DNA of 64,000 nt, from NCBI GenBank assembly GCA_904063045.1, contig CAJFCJ010000009.1, forward strand, positions 1,096,942 through 1,160,941, written 5' to 3'. Made by a program: the position numbers and the translations under genes. Source of the DNA: Dimorphilus gyrociliatus (taxonomy: Eukaryota; Annelida; Polychaeta; Dinophilidae). The notes beneath the pieces are model-generated. The model worked only from the letters and a program-made list of their open reading frames with translations. It was not told the origin of the DNA and ran no database searches. Position 1 is the first letter of the stretch. Every line of letters begins with the position of its first letter. Positions 12,338-23,800 of this stretch are shown here, in pieces.

Positions 12338-12914
12338 ATTTTTTTGTATTTCTCTTCCTTAAATTCCTGTTTTCAATAACGAAATGGCAGTCTTTAGTTT
12401 CATTCAAATAACTTTAAATTAATGTGAAAGCTTTTTATAAGGCTTTTTTTCGACTATTGATTAGTTATTGGCTAATTGACATTGATGTAGGCGTGTCTTA
12501 GAAAGAGAGTATTGTAGTTACTACATCACATAGACTAATCGAAAACAGAGGTACTCTTGGGGATTTTAAAGGGTTCATTAGAGGGTTCTCTAGCGAAGGT
12601 AGTATTTATTTTTAAAAAAAAACACTATTCCTTAGATACTACTAGTCAAAAGATCCAACCATTGACGCCTTGTTGACACATAATCAATGACGCTTCATCT
12701 TAAATTTTTCCGAAATAACTTTCAATTGAATTTCTTTTCTTTCTCGTTTTACTTTAATTCTCTATTCAAATACTAAAAACATTAAACGTTATTGATATTA
12801 TTTCCTTTTTTTTTATATAAAAACAAAATAAATAATATTTATACCAGTAAGAAGATATTTTTACTTTGTCTATAGGCTTACTTAGATATATACTTTTTTT
12901 TGTATATTTTAGGT
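12338..12914. promoter_or_regulatory. Divergent promoter region, DUF4806-like / AP-4 beta
   Basis: The two start codons face away from each other across 577 bp. The sequence just before the AP-4 ATG ends in TATATTTTAG|GT-ATG, which looks like a splice acceptor in the 5' UTR (cis intron or trans-splicing site). No other defined motif was recognised. Confidence 0.4.
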
Positions 12915-14597
12915 ATGGCTGGTAGAGACGAAATCAAAGCTTTAACAACTTATTTAAAAGGTATTCAAATCGACAAAAATATAGATGATAGTCTATTAGC
13001 TCTAAGAAAGGTAATTAATAACTGAAATTGTATTTATAAAATTGGTAAAATTGTATTAATACCATATTATCGCTCATTTTAGATTTTAAGCTCGAATGCT
13101 AGAGGATTAGATATTACATCTATTCTTCCGATTTGTGTGCAATTTTTAACTAGTCCATCCATAATAGTGAAAAAATTAGTTTGTACTCTTTTAACAAGCC
13201 CAAGGTGTTGTGAAAATGAGGATTATATTATTTTAAGTATTAATACTTTATTAGTTGATTCGTCTTCTCCAAATCCTCAATTACGTGCCTTATGCGTGAG
13301 AACTTTACATAAATTGGCAATAAAATCACCATCAATAGTTGCATCGGTATCTCTACAAGCAGCTTTGAGAGCTTGCAAGGATACTAGCCCTGGAGTAAAG
13401 AGAGCTGGTCTTCTAGCTTTAGCGGATCTTGACTGCGAACGCTTAAACTACGTAGATGATTTATACAGAATGTTCCGAAACGACGATGATATTATTATTA
13501 CAAACTGTATAAGATGTTTATCTAATGTACTCGAGCAACATGGCAACTTAACAGTGCCAAAAGCTTTAGCTTATCACCTATTGAATAGGGTGGAAAAAAT
13601 GGATAGTTTTCAGGTACCAATCTTACTAAATGCTATTAGAAATTATAATGTTAATGAAAAGGATAAAATGGAATTAGTTAATCTTCTAGATCCTCTTTTG
13701 GAAAGACCTAATTTGATTGTTTGTCAAGTTACCTTCTATCTTATGAAGAGATTATTACCAGAATCATCTTACTCCCAATTGGCTACAAGAACGTCAAAAT
13801 TTATATCGAAAATGTTAAATCATCTTCATCCTAATATAACATTATCAAGTATAAAGTTTTTAAAATATTTAGTAGTTGAATATGATCTGAAAAGGAAGTT
13901 TGCGATTACACCAGTTTCTATCAAACCGAATGATTCGAATGTATTGATTATTCATAAGATAAGTTTATTAAATTGTTTAGCTACAGAAGAAAATGGGGGC
14001 CATATTTTAAAAGAACTAACAAACCTATTGAGAAAAACAAATTCTAATAGATTGTTTATGGTAATCGTTAATGAAATATCAACAATGGCTGAGCAAATAC
14101 CATCGATTAAGGAAAAGTGTTTAGATGCACTTTATATGGCAATAAATAATAACACTTGCAATGAAAGTCTTCAAACTATCGTGTTATGCTTTTTACGATT
14201 AAATGCTAGAATTCCAAAATCTACTTTATCTTTGCTAGAAGACTTGTGCCTTAATGGCTCAGTTGATAATTTTGAGCTAATATTCCTTCTTCAGTCTCAG
14301 CATACCGATCAATTGGACACATCACCTTATACTCTTGAAAATTTATTAACTAAATTTAAGGAAAACCAATCAGTATCTTACAGTTCATACTATGCTTTAC
14401 TATTATATGCTGTCAACCTGTTTTTAAAGCGCCCTGCGGAATGTCAATATATTTTGGGTGAAGTTATGGAATTGATAAATAACGGAGGAAATTCAATTTT
14501 AAAAATGAAAATTAAACTGTTATGTCATTTACTAAGTAAAAAAGATATGATTATGATTGGAAAGCTATTTTCCGTACAGAAAACTATTGAAATCTAA
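12915..14597 (+). CDS. AP4B1: AP-4 complex subunit beta-1, trunk domain only
   Basis: Exons 12915-13010 and 13083-14597 give 536 residues. AP-4 is a heterotetrameric adaptor that sorts cargo at the trans-Golgi network. The protein is an adaptin HEAT-repeat solenoid, with family wording such as SSPNPQLRALCVRTL, DTSPGVKRAGLLALADL, ALAYHLLNRVEKMD and LFLKRPAECQYILGEV; the last is especially close to AP4B1. Beta adaptins normally continue with a hinge and a C-terminal ear of about 200 residues (about 740 in vertebrates). Here the frame stops soon after the trunk, at KLFSVQKTIEI, and I found no ear exon before the convergent TMA7 gene. It is therefore probably a trunk-only form, or an unrecognised distal exon exists. 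Confidence 0.85.
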
Positions 14598-14903
14598 TAA
14601 AATTCAATTCGATAAAAATAAATATCGGGATAGTATCTCTCTAGTGTATGCAGTTCTCTGTAATGAAGATTTCAATAAATTGTACATGACTATATTCAGT
14701 ACGAATATTTTATATATATAATACATGAATTCTTTTGTCTTTTATTCTCTATACAAGTAAAGGTTTACTTAAATTAGCGTGTTCGTTTTTTTGTATTTTC
14801 AACTTCTTAAGTTATACTAAATTTAGTTTGTATACACTTGGTTTTTGGAAAGTCAGATGTTGGAAAACTTTCTTCTATATATCAATCGTATTTCTGCTCC
14901 TCA
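14598..14903. other. Convergent 3' ends of AP4B1 and TMA7
   Basis: This 0.3 kb gap lies between two stop codons and is AT-rich. The 63-codon ORF partly inside it is overlapped on the other strand by the last TMA7 exon and is not considered coding. Confidence 0.5.
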
Positions 14904-15304
14904 TTACTTCTTCCCAGATTTTTTAATACCGCTTCCACCTGAGATAATTAACGTTTTATATATATATATATATTTTTATGCTAGAATATTATTAAATTTT
15001 AGATATTAACCCATAGGTCCTTTTTTAGAAGCTTTTTCCTGCATTTCTTTCAAGGCCTTCTGTTCTTCTTTTTGCTTTTGCTTGAATTTAAGGTCTTCCT
15101 GTTTAAATAGATTAGGATATGTAAAAATTGTTCGGAAAAATATGTTTAGAACAACTATCACTAACATCGTCCATATCTTGTGAATCCTTTTTAGGGTTTT
15201 TAAGTGGTTTTTTTTTTCCTCCTATATAAATTTAATAAAACCGAAATATTATATATTTTGACTAAAATTTTATGGCGTTTTCTTTTACCTTGTCTTCCAG
15301 ACAT
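14904..15304 (-). CDS. TMA7: Translation machinery-associated protein 7
   Basis: Four tiny exons (15304-15289, 15221-15166, 15098-15011, 14938-14904) encode exactly 64 residues, the usual length of this family. The protein reads MSGRQGGKKKPLKNPKKDSQ, DMDDEDLKFKQKQKEEQKAL and KEMQEKASKKGPMG, then GSGIKKSGKK. This is the conserved, highly basic TMA7 (CCDC72) layout: Gly-Lys-rich start, Lys/Gln-rich helix, and a GGIKKSGKK-type tail. All three introns are GT-AG with consistent phases. The family associates with ribosomes; its precise role is unclear. No exon is long enough to appear as a normal ORF, so simple ORF scanning misses this gene. It is head-to-head with ASPH. Confidence 0.93.
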
Positions 15305-15640
15305 GTTTAAACTTCCGTTTTATTTATTTATGAGAAATCGAAGAATGAATATGACAGATATTCTGTTTAAAAGGTAATTGTTTCGGCACACGCTATCTCG
15401 AGAACAACGAAATATACTGTAAAAACGCTCGATAAAATACGAGATTTCATTATTAAAACCCAATCTCAACTTTTTCGGGTACCGCATTCCATTTTCAACG
15501 ACACTCGTTCATATTTTAATGCACTAGAAACCATACAGATAGCAGACAAATAGTTCCTATAAAACTTTCCTATCTTTGTATAAGTTTTAGTTAGCGTTAC
15601 CGATCGGACAGAAAGTTAGCACATCACCGTAAGACTTGAC
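15305..15640. promoter_or_regulatory. Bidirectional promoter region TMA7 / ASPH
   Basis: Only 336 bp separate the two divergent start codons, so the core promoters of both genes must lie here. No clear TATA box or named motif could be assigned. Confidence 0.5.
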
Positions 15641-18219
15641 ATGGGGTCTGCTAGGAAGAGACCCACAGCTAAGAGTAACGAAAAAGGTAAGATTGTATGC
15701 AAATTCATTATAGCTAGTAAAGATATATCTTCAAGAATATCGACGTGAACTTTGATAAGAACTTAAATGAATAATATTAACTGATAATAATTCGATGATA
15801 ATGCTAAATGTCATTAGAGAAATATTTTACTAAACCTAACAAGTTTTTTTTATATAGTGAACATTTTCTAATGAAATATTTGTTTACAACCTATAAATTC
15901 AAAAAGCGTAGCATCCGCAATTGCATGTCTCTTTGAATATCAATTGTAAATGATGAAATTTAACATCTGTCATTAATAATAATCACATCAGCTCACTCTA
16001 ACACTCTTATATTTAATTTTAAAGCAGTTTAGACACGTAGCAAATGTCTCTTATTGATTATCATGCATATTTTAAGTGATACTTTAAACAAAAAAAGTTT
16101 GCATTTGTTTACAGAAGAGAATAATGGAGTTAAACCTATGAGGAATAAACAAACTACACATAATGCAAGAAAACCTAGAATAAGTCCTACGATATATGCA
16201 ATCTTTCTCTTCCTTATCATCATTTTTAGCGTTGTTGTTTATGTTACATTTTTCAGTGACTCCAAGTCAGGACTTGGTAAGTATTAAAAATTCAATTCTT
16301 TAATATCAACCAGATACCAATGTATATAAATATTACAAGCAGATACTTATTAACGTATCAGGTATTTTAAACATCTGATTATTCAATTTGTGTACGTACT
16401 TTTACCATCTTATATCTGGATGTTAACAAAAAAAATATGGATTAGCACATCCAAATGTGTTCATTGCTTTACGATTTACATGATTAAAAATATACATTCC
16501 ATAGTTTTACGAAGCGGCATATGATTCTTGTCGCCACCTATATATGGCAAATGACACGTTATTTTCTCTGTGAAACAGATAAATATTTATATTCGCATCC
16601 GTCATCCTCCTCCTCCTCCTCCTCCTCTTCTTCTTCTTCTTCTTCTTCTTCTTCTTCTTCTTCCTCTTCATCTATTAATAATAATAATAATAAAAATTCT
16701 AAGGATTCAAAAGACACTAAACGTTCATTGGAAACAAAGGGAAAGCCACAAAAAGTATACAAGTTTGCCGATATCACTAATAAAGAGGATAACAAGATTA
16801 GAAATCTTCTTGATGATGCTGATAAATTACTAAGTGACGTAAGGATCTTAACAAATACTTTTTTTCTTATCTAAATAATTTAGAGCTATTTGATTTCAAT
16901 CTTTTTTTAACTATTATTAATATAATTATCGCTTTACTGTAGGGCAATATCGAAGAAGCTAATAAGAAATTTGATTCTCTCCTTATGAAGTATCCAAGTA
17001 GTCCCAGAGCTAACTATGGCAAAGCCTATTCTCTAGATTTGTTATCTGAGAAAAAACAGAGTAATACTTTATTGGAAGCATCAATATCAGCTTATTCAAA
17101 AATATTAGACTTAGATGATGTACCATCGGTATTATTATTAAAAGCAGGTCTGAGATTGTCCAATAGACAAGAGTTCCGTGGTTGGTCTATAAAATCTGTT
17201 GTTACAATGAAAAAGTTAATTCAAAAATTTCCGGATAAATTGGCGCTCAGAAATAAATTGGGTATAGGCTATATGATGAGTGGGAAAATTGAAGAAGCAA
17301 GAGAGGTTTTCAAAGGTATTTTGCTAAAGGACCCTAACGATGGATGTGCTCTTGTTCATTACGGATTCATTTTGAAAACAACCGATAGAAATCCCAATGA
17401 GTCTATATCATATTTACAAAAAGGAATAGCCAGTAACGATCCGGAAACCCAGCATGGACGGTTTTACTTTCATCTTGGTGACGCTCTTTACAGAGTCAAT
17501 CGGATGGAAGAGGGCATGAAAGTCTACGAAGAAGGGGCAAAAAAAAATATTTTCCTCTCCAAGTGGCAGCGTTCACTTTATAACGTAGATCGTCTGACTG
17601 GTAGACCATGGTGGACATTGGAACAAACAGGTGTAGCCAAACAGCTTGATCATATAGCCAAAAATTGGAAAACTATACGAGACGAGGCTGTAAGTCAAAT
17701 GAATACTAACTCTAATCTTTTCGAAAAAGAAGACGAGGATTTAACAGATACAGGTGAATGGCACCAATTAACTCTTTTTCAAAGAGGTAAAGAGGTTTCA
17801 AAAAATTGTAAAAGAACACCCAAAACCTGTGCTCTATTTTCCGAGTTTTCTGCTGCCACCACGTGTAAAAGAGGTCAAATCAAGTTCTCTATTATGAAGC
17901 CTGGGGTCCACGTTCACCCTCACACTGGCCCAACCAATTGCCGACTTCGTGCTCATTTAGGTCTTATTATACCCGAAGGACCCAAGATAAGAGTTCAAGA
18001 CTCTATTCGGTTAGTTTGTCATTTTTTTAAATAAGATTTTGTTATCAATAAACTTTTTTTCTTTGTAGAGGTTGGAAAGAAGGTGACTGGATCGTATTCG
18101 ATGACTCATTCGAACACGAAGTTTGGCAAAATGGAACCAGCTTAAGAATGGTCCTAATTGTTGACTTTTGGCATCCAGAATTAACATTGAACGAAAAAAA
18201 AGTGCTATCTCCAATATAA
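15641..18219 (+). CDS. ASPH: Aspartyl/asparaginyl beta-hydroxylase
   Basis: Exons 15641-15686, 16115-16276, 16579-16838, 16943-18009 and 18069-18219 give 561 residues, all with GT-AG introns. The enzyme is a type II ER-membrane 2-oxoglutarate/Fe(II) oxygenase that hydroxylates Asp/Asn in EGF-like domains. Visible features are a basic cytosolic N-terminus, one membrane segment (PTIYAIFLFLIIIFSVVVYV, about residues 44-64), and a luminal Ser-repeat linker. TPR-like helices follow (KIEEAREVF, LGDALYRVNRMEEGMKVY). The catalytic domain contains MKPGVHVHPHTGPTNCRLRA and FDDSFEHEVWQNGTSLRM, which carry the metal-binding His pair and the 2-oxoglutarate-binding Arg region, and it ends DFWHPEL. The polyserine tract (16605-16673) is an expandable coding microsatellite. 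Confidence 0.95.
16605..16694 (+). repeat. Coding trinucleotide microsatellite (TCC/TCT, then AAT)
   Basis: Inside ASPH exon 3, tandem TCC then TCT codons encode about 23 consecutive serines. They are followed by an (AAT)n run encoding asparagines. The opposite strand shows a spurious polyglutamate ORF. Confidence 0.9.
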
Positions 18220-18778
18220 CTTTTTCTCAAGTGTTAAGCCCATCACATTGCTCGAATTCTTTCTTCTCCATTGTTTAGTTGTCAAAATTGAAATCACTAT
18301 ATAAGAAATTTGAAAATTCTTTGTCACAAATTTACATATAAAAATGAAATGTATAGTGGCTTATTAGATAGCTATTACTAATAGTATAATCCTAAAAACC
18401 ATAACAAAATAAATAGCGCTAACTGAATTTAGAGAATGTTATTTAATTTATTCATAAAGGTCATTTAAAATATTCAAATGATGATCAATTAACCTTTAGA
18501 AACGTATCGTAAGCTTTATTCGAAAATAATTCAATGAATTTCCACTTTGAAGTCATGAATGACATTTGTATTTCCCGCCCAAGTATTAGTTGGTTGAATT
18601 TTTCGGCGTCTGCTTTAATCAAGTCACGTGACCAAGTAAAATTTAGCTTTGATTGATAATCGACAATTTCCTTAGGAATTATGCTGAGATAATAATCAAA
18701 ATTTAAGCCATATCCTTTTCTATGAATGGTGAAAATATTATTTTTGTTTTGCAACTGACTGGATAAACTAAAGCGGAG
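18220..18778. other. Intergenic between ASPH and GALNS
   Basis: This region holds the 3' UTR of ASPH and the GALNS promoter. A 106-codon open frame on the minus strand (18485-18805) has protein-like composition but no ATG and overlaps the GALNS start. I treat it as unproven. Confidence 0.4.
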
Positions 18779-20686
18779 ATGAAGTATATATTTTTTCTGC
18801 TTCAATTACAAATGGTTTTTTCGAAGAAGCCGAATATCATTGTAATGTTTATGGACGATATGGGTTGGGGAGATTTAGGAATATATGGAAATCCTGCAAG
18901 TGAAACTCCTAACTTGGATAGATTAGCTGAAGAGGGCATTAAATTTACTGATATGTATACGGGTAGCTCCATCTGCTCGCCATCAAGGGCATCATTGTTG
19001 AGCGGAAGATTACCAATAAGAAATGGTTTTTATTCAGATGGTCAATTTGCAAGAGCATCTTACGCTCCTCAAGTTGTGTTGGGTGGTATTTCCGATTCAG
19101 AAGTTTTACTTCCAGAAATTCTTAAAGGAATTTATATAAAATTATATTAATAATTTATCTCAAATCAAATTCTTATCTAAATTCTATTCAAATTCCTTTA
19201 AGAAAATGGATATCAAAATAAAATTGTTGGAAAATGGCATCTAGGTCACAGGGAAAGATATTTACCATTAAATCATGGTTTTCACGAATGGTTCGGGGCA
19301 CCCAACTGCCATTATAAATATGATACAACAGTACAACCAAATATTCCAGTATACAAGAATAGAGAAATGACTGGAAGATATTATCAAGATTACAAAATTG
19401 ATCATAAAACTGGCTTAGGCAATCTCACTCAGTTATATACACAGGAAGCATTAGAATTTATTGAAAGAAAGACTAAGCAAAACGAGAATTTTTTCCTCTA
19501 TTGGGCGCCCGACGCAACTCATACGCCACTCTATGCATCTAAAGAATTCAGAGGTCACTTTATATTTATTAAAAAAAGTTTATTAATTATGCAAAAGTCC
19601 TATTATAGCACGAAAGAGAGAATTGTTTACTTAGGGAAATTGTAAAAATTCTTTTATGGGATATAAAAGTTGGGTCATTTAAGAATACTTCTTTATATAT
19701 GAGTTTGAATTTCTTAAGATTTACATTTCTTTTTAAAAAAAAATATCCATAATTCTCTTTTTAAAGTTGAGAGGAAAACTAGACGATGTAAATAGAACAA
19801 TAAAGATCGTAAACGATTTTCGATAGTTACTGTGAGTATATAGAATTTTTTTGTAGGAAAGTCGAAACGCGGTCTTTATGGAGACGCTATTATGGAAATA
19901 GACGCTGGCGTTGGAAAGATAATGGCTCTTCTTAAGAAACTCGATATCGATAAAAATACTTTCGTTTTTTTTTCTTCCGATAATGGAGCGGCAACATACG
20001 CGTTCACAAATGGCGGGTCCAATGGACCTTTTCTTTGCGGAAAGCAAACAACTTTCGAAGGGGGTTATAGGCAACCGGCATTGGCAAGATTTCCCGGAAA
20101 GATCCCTGCTGGCCAGATAACTAATCAAGTATCTTTGCTTATGGATCTTTTACCAACGATTTTAGATTTTGCCGATATTAAAATGCCAAGAAATCTAACT
20201 TTAGACGGTCAATCAATAAGAAATGTGATGGAAGGAACGTCAAAGGTATATGACAGGGGCGTTTTTTATTATAGGGGAAACGCTTTGTTTAAATCTAGAT
20301 ATGGGTTCTATAAAGCTCACTTTTATACGTGGAACACTCCTGCTGAAGCAATTAAAATTGGCTATCATTATTGCCCAGGTCAACGGATTGAGAATGTCAC
20401 AACCTCTCAGATGACTAACTATACAGACAAACCATTATTGTTTCACCTAGGAAGAGATCCAGGCGAGAAATTTCCAATAGATCCTACCACCGAAGAATAT
20501 CGTATTGGCCTAGCACCAATTTTAAAAATTGTTCAACAGCATAAAGATAAATTGATAAAAGCAAAGCCAGAATTCAATCTCTGTGATTTAGCAATTCAGA
20601 ATTGGGCTCCTAGAGGCTGCGAAAAAATTAACAGATGTATGAAAGCACCGCCATCATACGTTTACAAATGTTTTTGGCCATATTGA
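18779..20686 (+). CDS. GALNS: N-acetylgalactosamine-6-sulfatase
   Basis: Exons 18779-19127, 19203-19553 and 19857-20686 give 509 residues, near the 522 of the human enzyme. It is a lysosomal sulfatase that removes 6-sulfate from keratan and chondroitin sulfate. The start at 18779 gives a signal peptide ([15 protein letters not shown]), followed by the metal-binding [16 protein letters not shown] carries the cysteine that is converted to formylglycine. Next come [41 protein letters not shown] and a Cys-rich end ([20 protein letters not shown]). These features are specific to GALNS among sulfatases. The first intron (19128-19202) has no GT donor and is bounded by a perfect inverted repeat; the GA-AG join restores frame and homology. 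The second intron is GT-AG. The gene is convergent with NAPRT, 192 bp away. Confidence 0.95.
19128..19202 (+). other. Hairpin intron with GA-AG boundaries in GALNS
   Basis: This 75-bp intron begins GAATTT and ends TTTAAG. Its ends lie in a perfect 15-bp inverted repeat: TTCTTAAAGGAATTT (19119-19133) and AAATTCCTTTAAGAA (19190-19204). No GT occurs between 19104 and the acceptor, so no canonical donor is possible without deleting the conserved LLPEILK block. The trinucleotide AAG is present at both boundaries, so the exact cut can slide by 3 nt; AA-TT, AG-TA and GG-AA ends are formally possible as well as GA-AG. Confidence 0.8.
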
Positions 20687-20878
20687 TAAATTAACTATAT
20701 TATTGTTAGTACTAAAGAGAGAATATAGTAAATGTTCAATTGACTTAGAAGTTTAGTGTTTAATAAACTAAAGTGAAAAGAAAAATTCTATATTTTATAT
20801 TATGCAAATCTTTAAATTAATAGATCTATTTAAATTTTGATTCATTTCAAGCACAACACATAAGACTATTGCTAATAT

Positions 20879-23800
20879 CTATGATAGTTCGCCAATAGGT
20901 GCATTAGCCAGCCACAGATCATGAATAAAATTATAAAGACGATCTGACACTGATACTTTGTAGGGAGTCGGATTCAGTGCTCTTTTATGATCTTCTCTTA
21001 TCTTTGCCAATTCTTGCTTTGCATGATTGCGAATATCTATCAAATGTGGTAAATTTTCCTGCAGTTTTTCGTTAGCCCAGTATAATTTGTAAAGAGGCTC
21101 AATTCGAGTAGGTGAGACGTAGGCTCGTTTAGATTCGTGAAAAGGATGTCTGACTAAAACTTTTTCGCCAGCTTTTGGAGCCGGTTCGTCTAATCTTTGC
21201 AAAAGATCCACTAATGCATGGCCATCTTGACTATACAATCTATATACATTCTTTGCACCTGGCATAGTGACTTTTTCGACATCTTCCGACAATTTAATTC
21301 TGGGCAAACCTCCAACTTCAACCAATTTGAATACACATCCCAGTGCAGGCTGCTTTTGACACGTGACTAGATGTGTACCAATACCAAAGCCATCAATAGC
21401 ATGTCCTTGTTGATTAAGAGAATGAATTGTATCCTCATTAATGTCATTACTGGCAATAATCGTTAGATCAGCAAGGTAATCAATTTCTAGTTCCATTGAT
21501 ATTGTCATGAAAGCTCTTCGAACACTATTGGACAAATAGGCTAAATCGCCACTATCCAACCTAACGCCCATCGGTCGGTATCCCAATGAGTGCAGAACCA
21601 AGCTTACAGCCAAGAAATTTGGCATACCACTTCTCTGTACATCGTACGTATCAACCAAACAAAGGAAGGACGAAGGAAAAGAGGCAGCGTATGCAATAAA
21701 GGCGGCTAATTCGCCTTTATTAGTTTCTCCAGGAATTATATTTAATATAGACGAAATCTTTTCCAACCATTCTACTGTTTTTTCAGCAAGATTAACTGAT
21801 TGTGCACCAGTTTTACTCGCCAGAGTTGCGTGCTTTACTTCTTCCAAATTTGTAAAAGACGTCACAAATGCGTGCGCGTGCGTTCCTTTAACAGGAATAT
21901 CAAATAGTTTACCAGCTAAAACATTACTGGTACCATCAAATCCTCCAAGATAACAATATCTGGAAGCAGAAAGACCTCCATCGGGTCCTTGTGCTCTTCT
22001 TAAACCAAACTCTAATAGGGCCTTTTGATTTCCCGCCGCCAAACGAAATCTTGCGGCATTTGTCGCAACTAAGGATGCATAATTTGTCAAATTCAACAAT
22101 GTCGTCTCCAGCAATTGAACAATCGGTAATGGACCCTCAACTCTCATAACAGGTACCTTTGGAAATATCACAGACCCTTCTTCAACTGCGTATAACTTAA
22201 TATCTTTCGTGCTGACAGTTTTGAGGTAGTCAAAAAAAGCTGGTTCAGTTGGTGGAAGGACTGAACGTAGATACTCAATATCACACTCAGAATATCGGAA
22301 ATTTGATAGGAATTTCAGCACCTATTTGTTTTAAAAAAATGAAAGTAAACTTAATCGCGTTTGTAAATATAAATAAACCTCGCTTAAACCAGCGTAAATG
22401 GTAAACTCTCCACCAAACGGATTTTTGCGGAAGAATAAATCGAATACGGCGGTTTCTGACATTTTACCGCTTTTCCAGTAGGCATAAGCCATAGTAATTT
22501 GATAGAGATCTGTTGAATAAGTCAATAAATGAACATGTAGTTTGATAATTATATCATGTAAATTATGTATATTATATGCATGTAGTGTCTTATCCTAGTA
22601 CTGTATAGCAATAATAATAACGACACAAATAGGCTACACATGATTGAAAAAGCAAATGGCTTTAAGCTATTTAAATAACCTAAAATACTAAGAAAATTAC
22701 AAAAACCTATTTAGTTCCTAGGTTTTGTAATTCCCAATAAATATATTATAAATTTTGTCCATTATTGTTTTTATCTAGTTTTTTTGTCAACCAACTAGAT
22801 ATTTATGTATACACAGCATATGTATATATTTATATATCAGAATAAATATATGTATATAAAAGTTCCCAGTCCAATCAAATCATTAATTTCCGAACCTGCA
22901 CAATGACATATATCGATCAAGTAACTTTGAAATTTCTTATTGTTATTTCAGTGTTTATTTCAACAAAAATGCATGTTTTCTTTTTTATTTTATAGTTAAA
23001 GCAACTGTGTTAAAATAAAAAAAATGTTACTTAAAAAAAAGAGAATAAAAATCAGATAAATTCCATTGTTTTATTGTTAAATGAGTTTTAAAAAAAATTT
23101 AACTAGAATGAATTATTTCGCATTAGATTTTATAAATTATCACACTCTTTCACACCACATATATATATATATATATATTTATATGTATAATTCTAAGGAT
23201 TAGCAAATCAATAAATATTCCCCCATGTCATTCTAAAGTAGAATTGTTGTTTATCAGATCGTAAAAGTTGCTAATTTTAAATTTTATATATATTATATTT
23301 TTTTCTTTTTTTTATAAATGTCCCAATTTATAATATTCAAGAAAAGACTTCATTTATTACTGATATTACCAAGACAACATTTCCCCAATCGAAATTACAT
23401 TTTATTACGGAAATCATTTGATTAAATTTGTATAATTACTTATTTACGAAACCAAAAATTGATAGATTTTATTGAAATTTCCCAATTACCGCACGCAAAG
23501 CGCTTTTCCAACCACATCGATTCCGATCAGACGACGAAACGATGCTTGCATAATGAATAAGCTTTGTGATTGATCGCTCAAAAATCGGTTTTACTGGAAA
23601 AAGAAACGCTATTTGACGTTTGTCAACAAACTATTCAAGTTGAAATAGGCCTATTAGTAATGTCGATTCTGTTCGTTATATAAGAATATATGCAACAATA
23701 GTAACATTAATCTTTCAATTAATCGAACCTGGTTTATTCAAGGGAGAGGAGGCTAAATATTGGTAGAATCAAATTACAAAATATTGCATTCAATTCCACT

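Noticed and set aside
14735-14926. 63-codon plus-strand ORF
   Set aside because: It overlaps the last TMA7 exon on the other strand and has no family features.
16559-16833. Overlapping ORFs encoding polyglutamate (minus) and polyleucine (plus)
   Set aside because: They are other-frame readings of the TCC/TCT repeat inside the ASPH exon.
18485-18805. 106-codon minus-strand open frame overlapping the GALNS start
   Set aside because: It has no ATG and no recognisable family, and it overlaps a well-supported signal-peptide exon. It could be an exon of something unknown, but the sequence alone does not support it.
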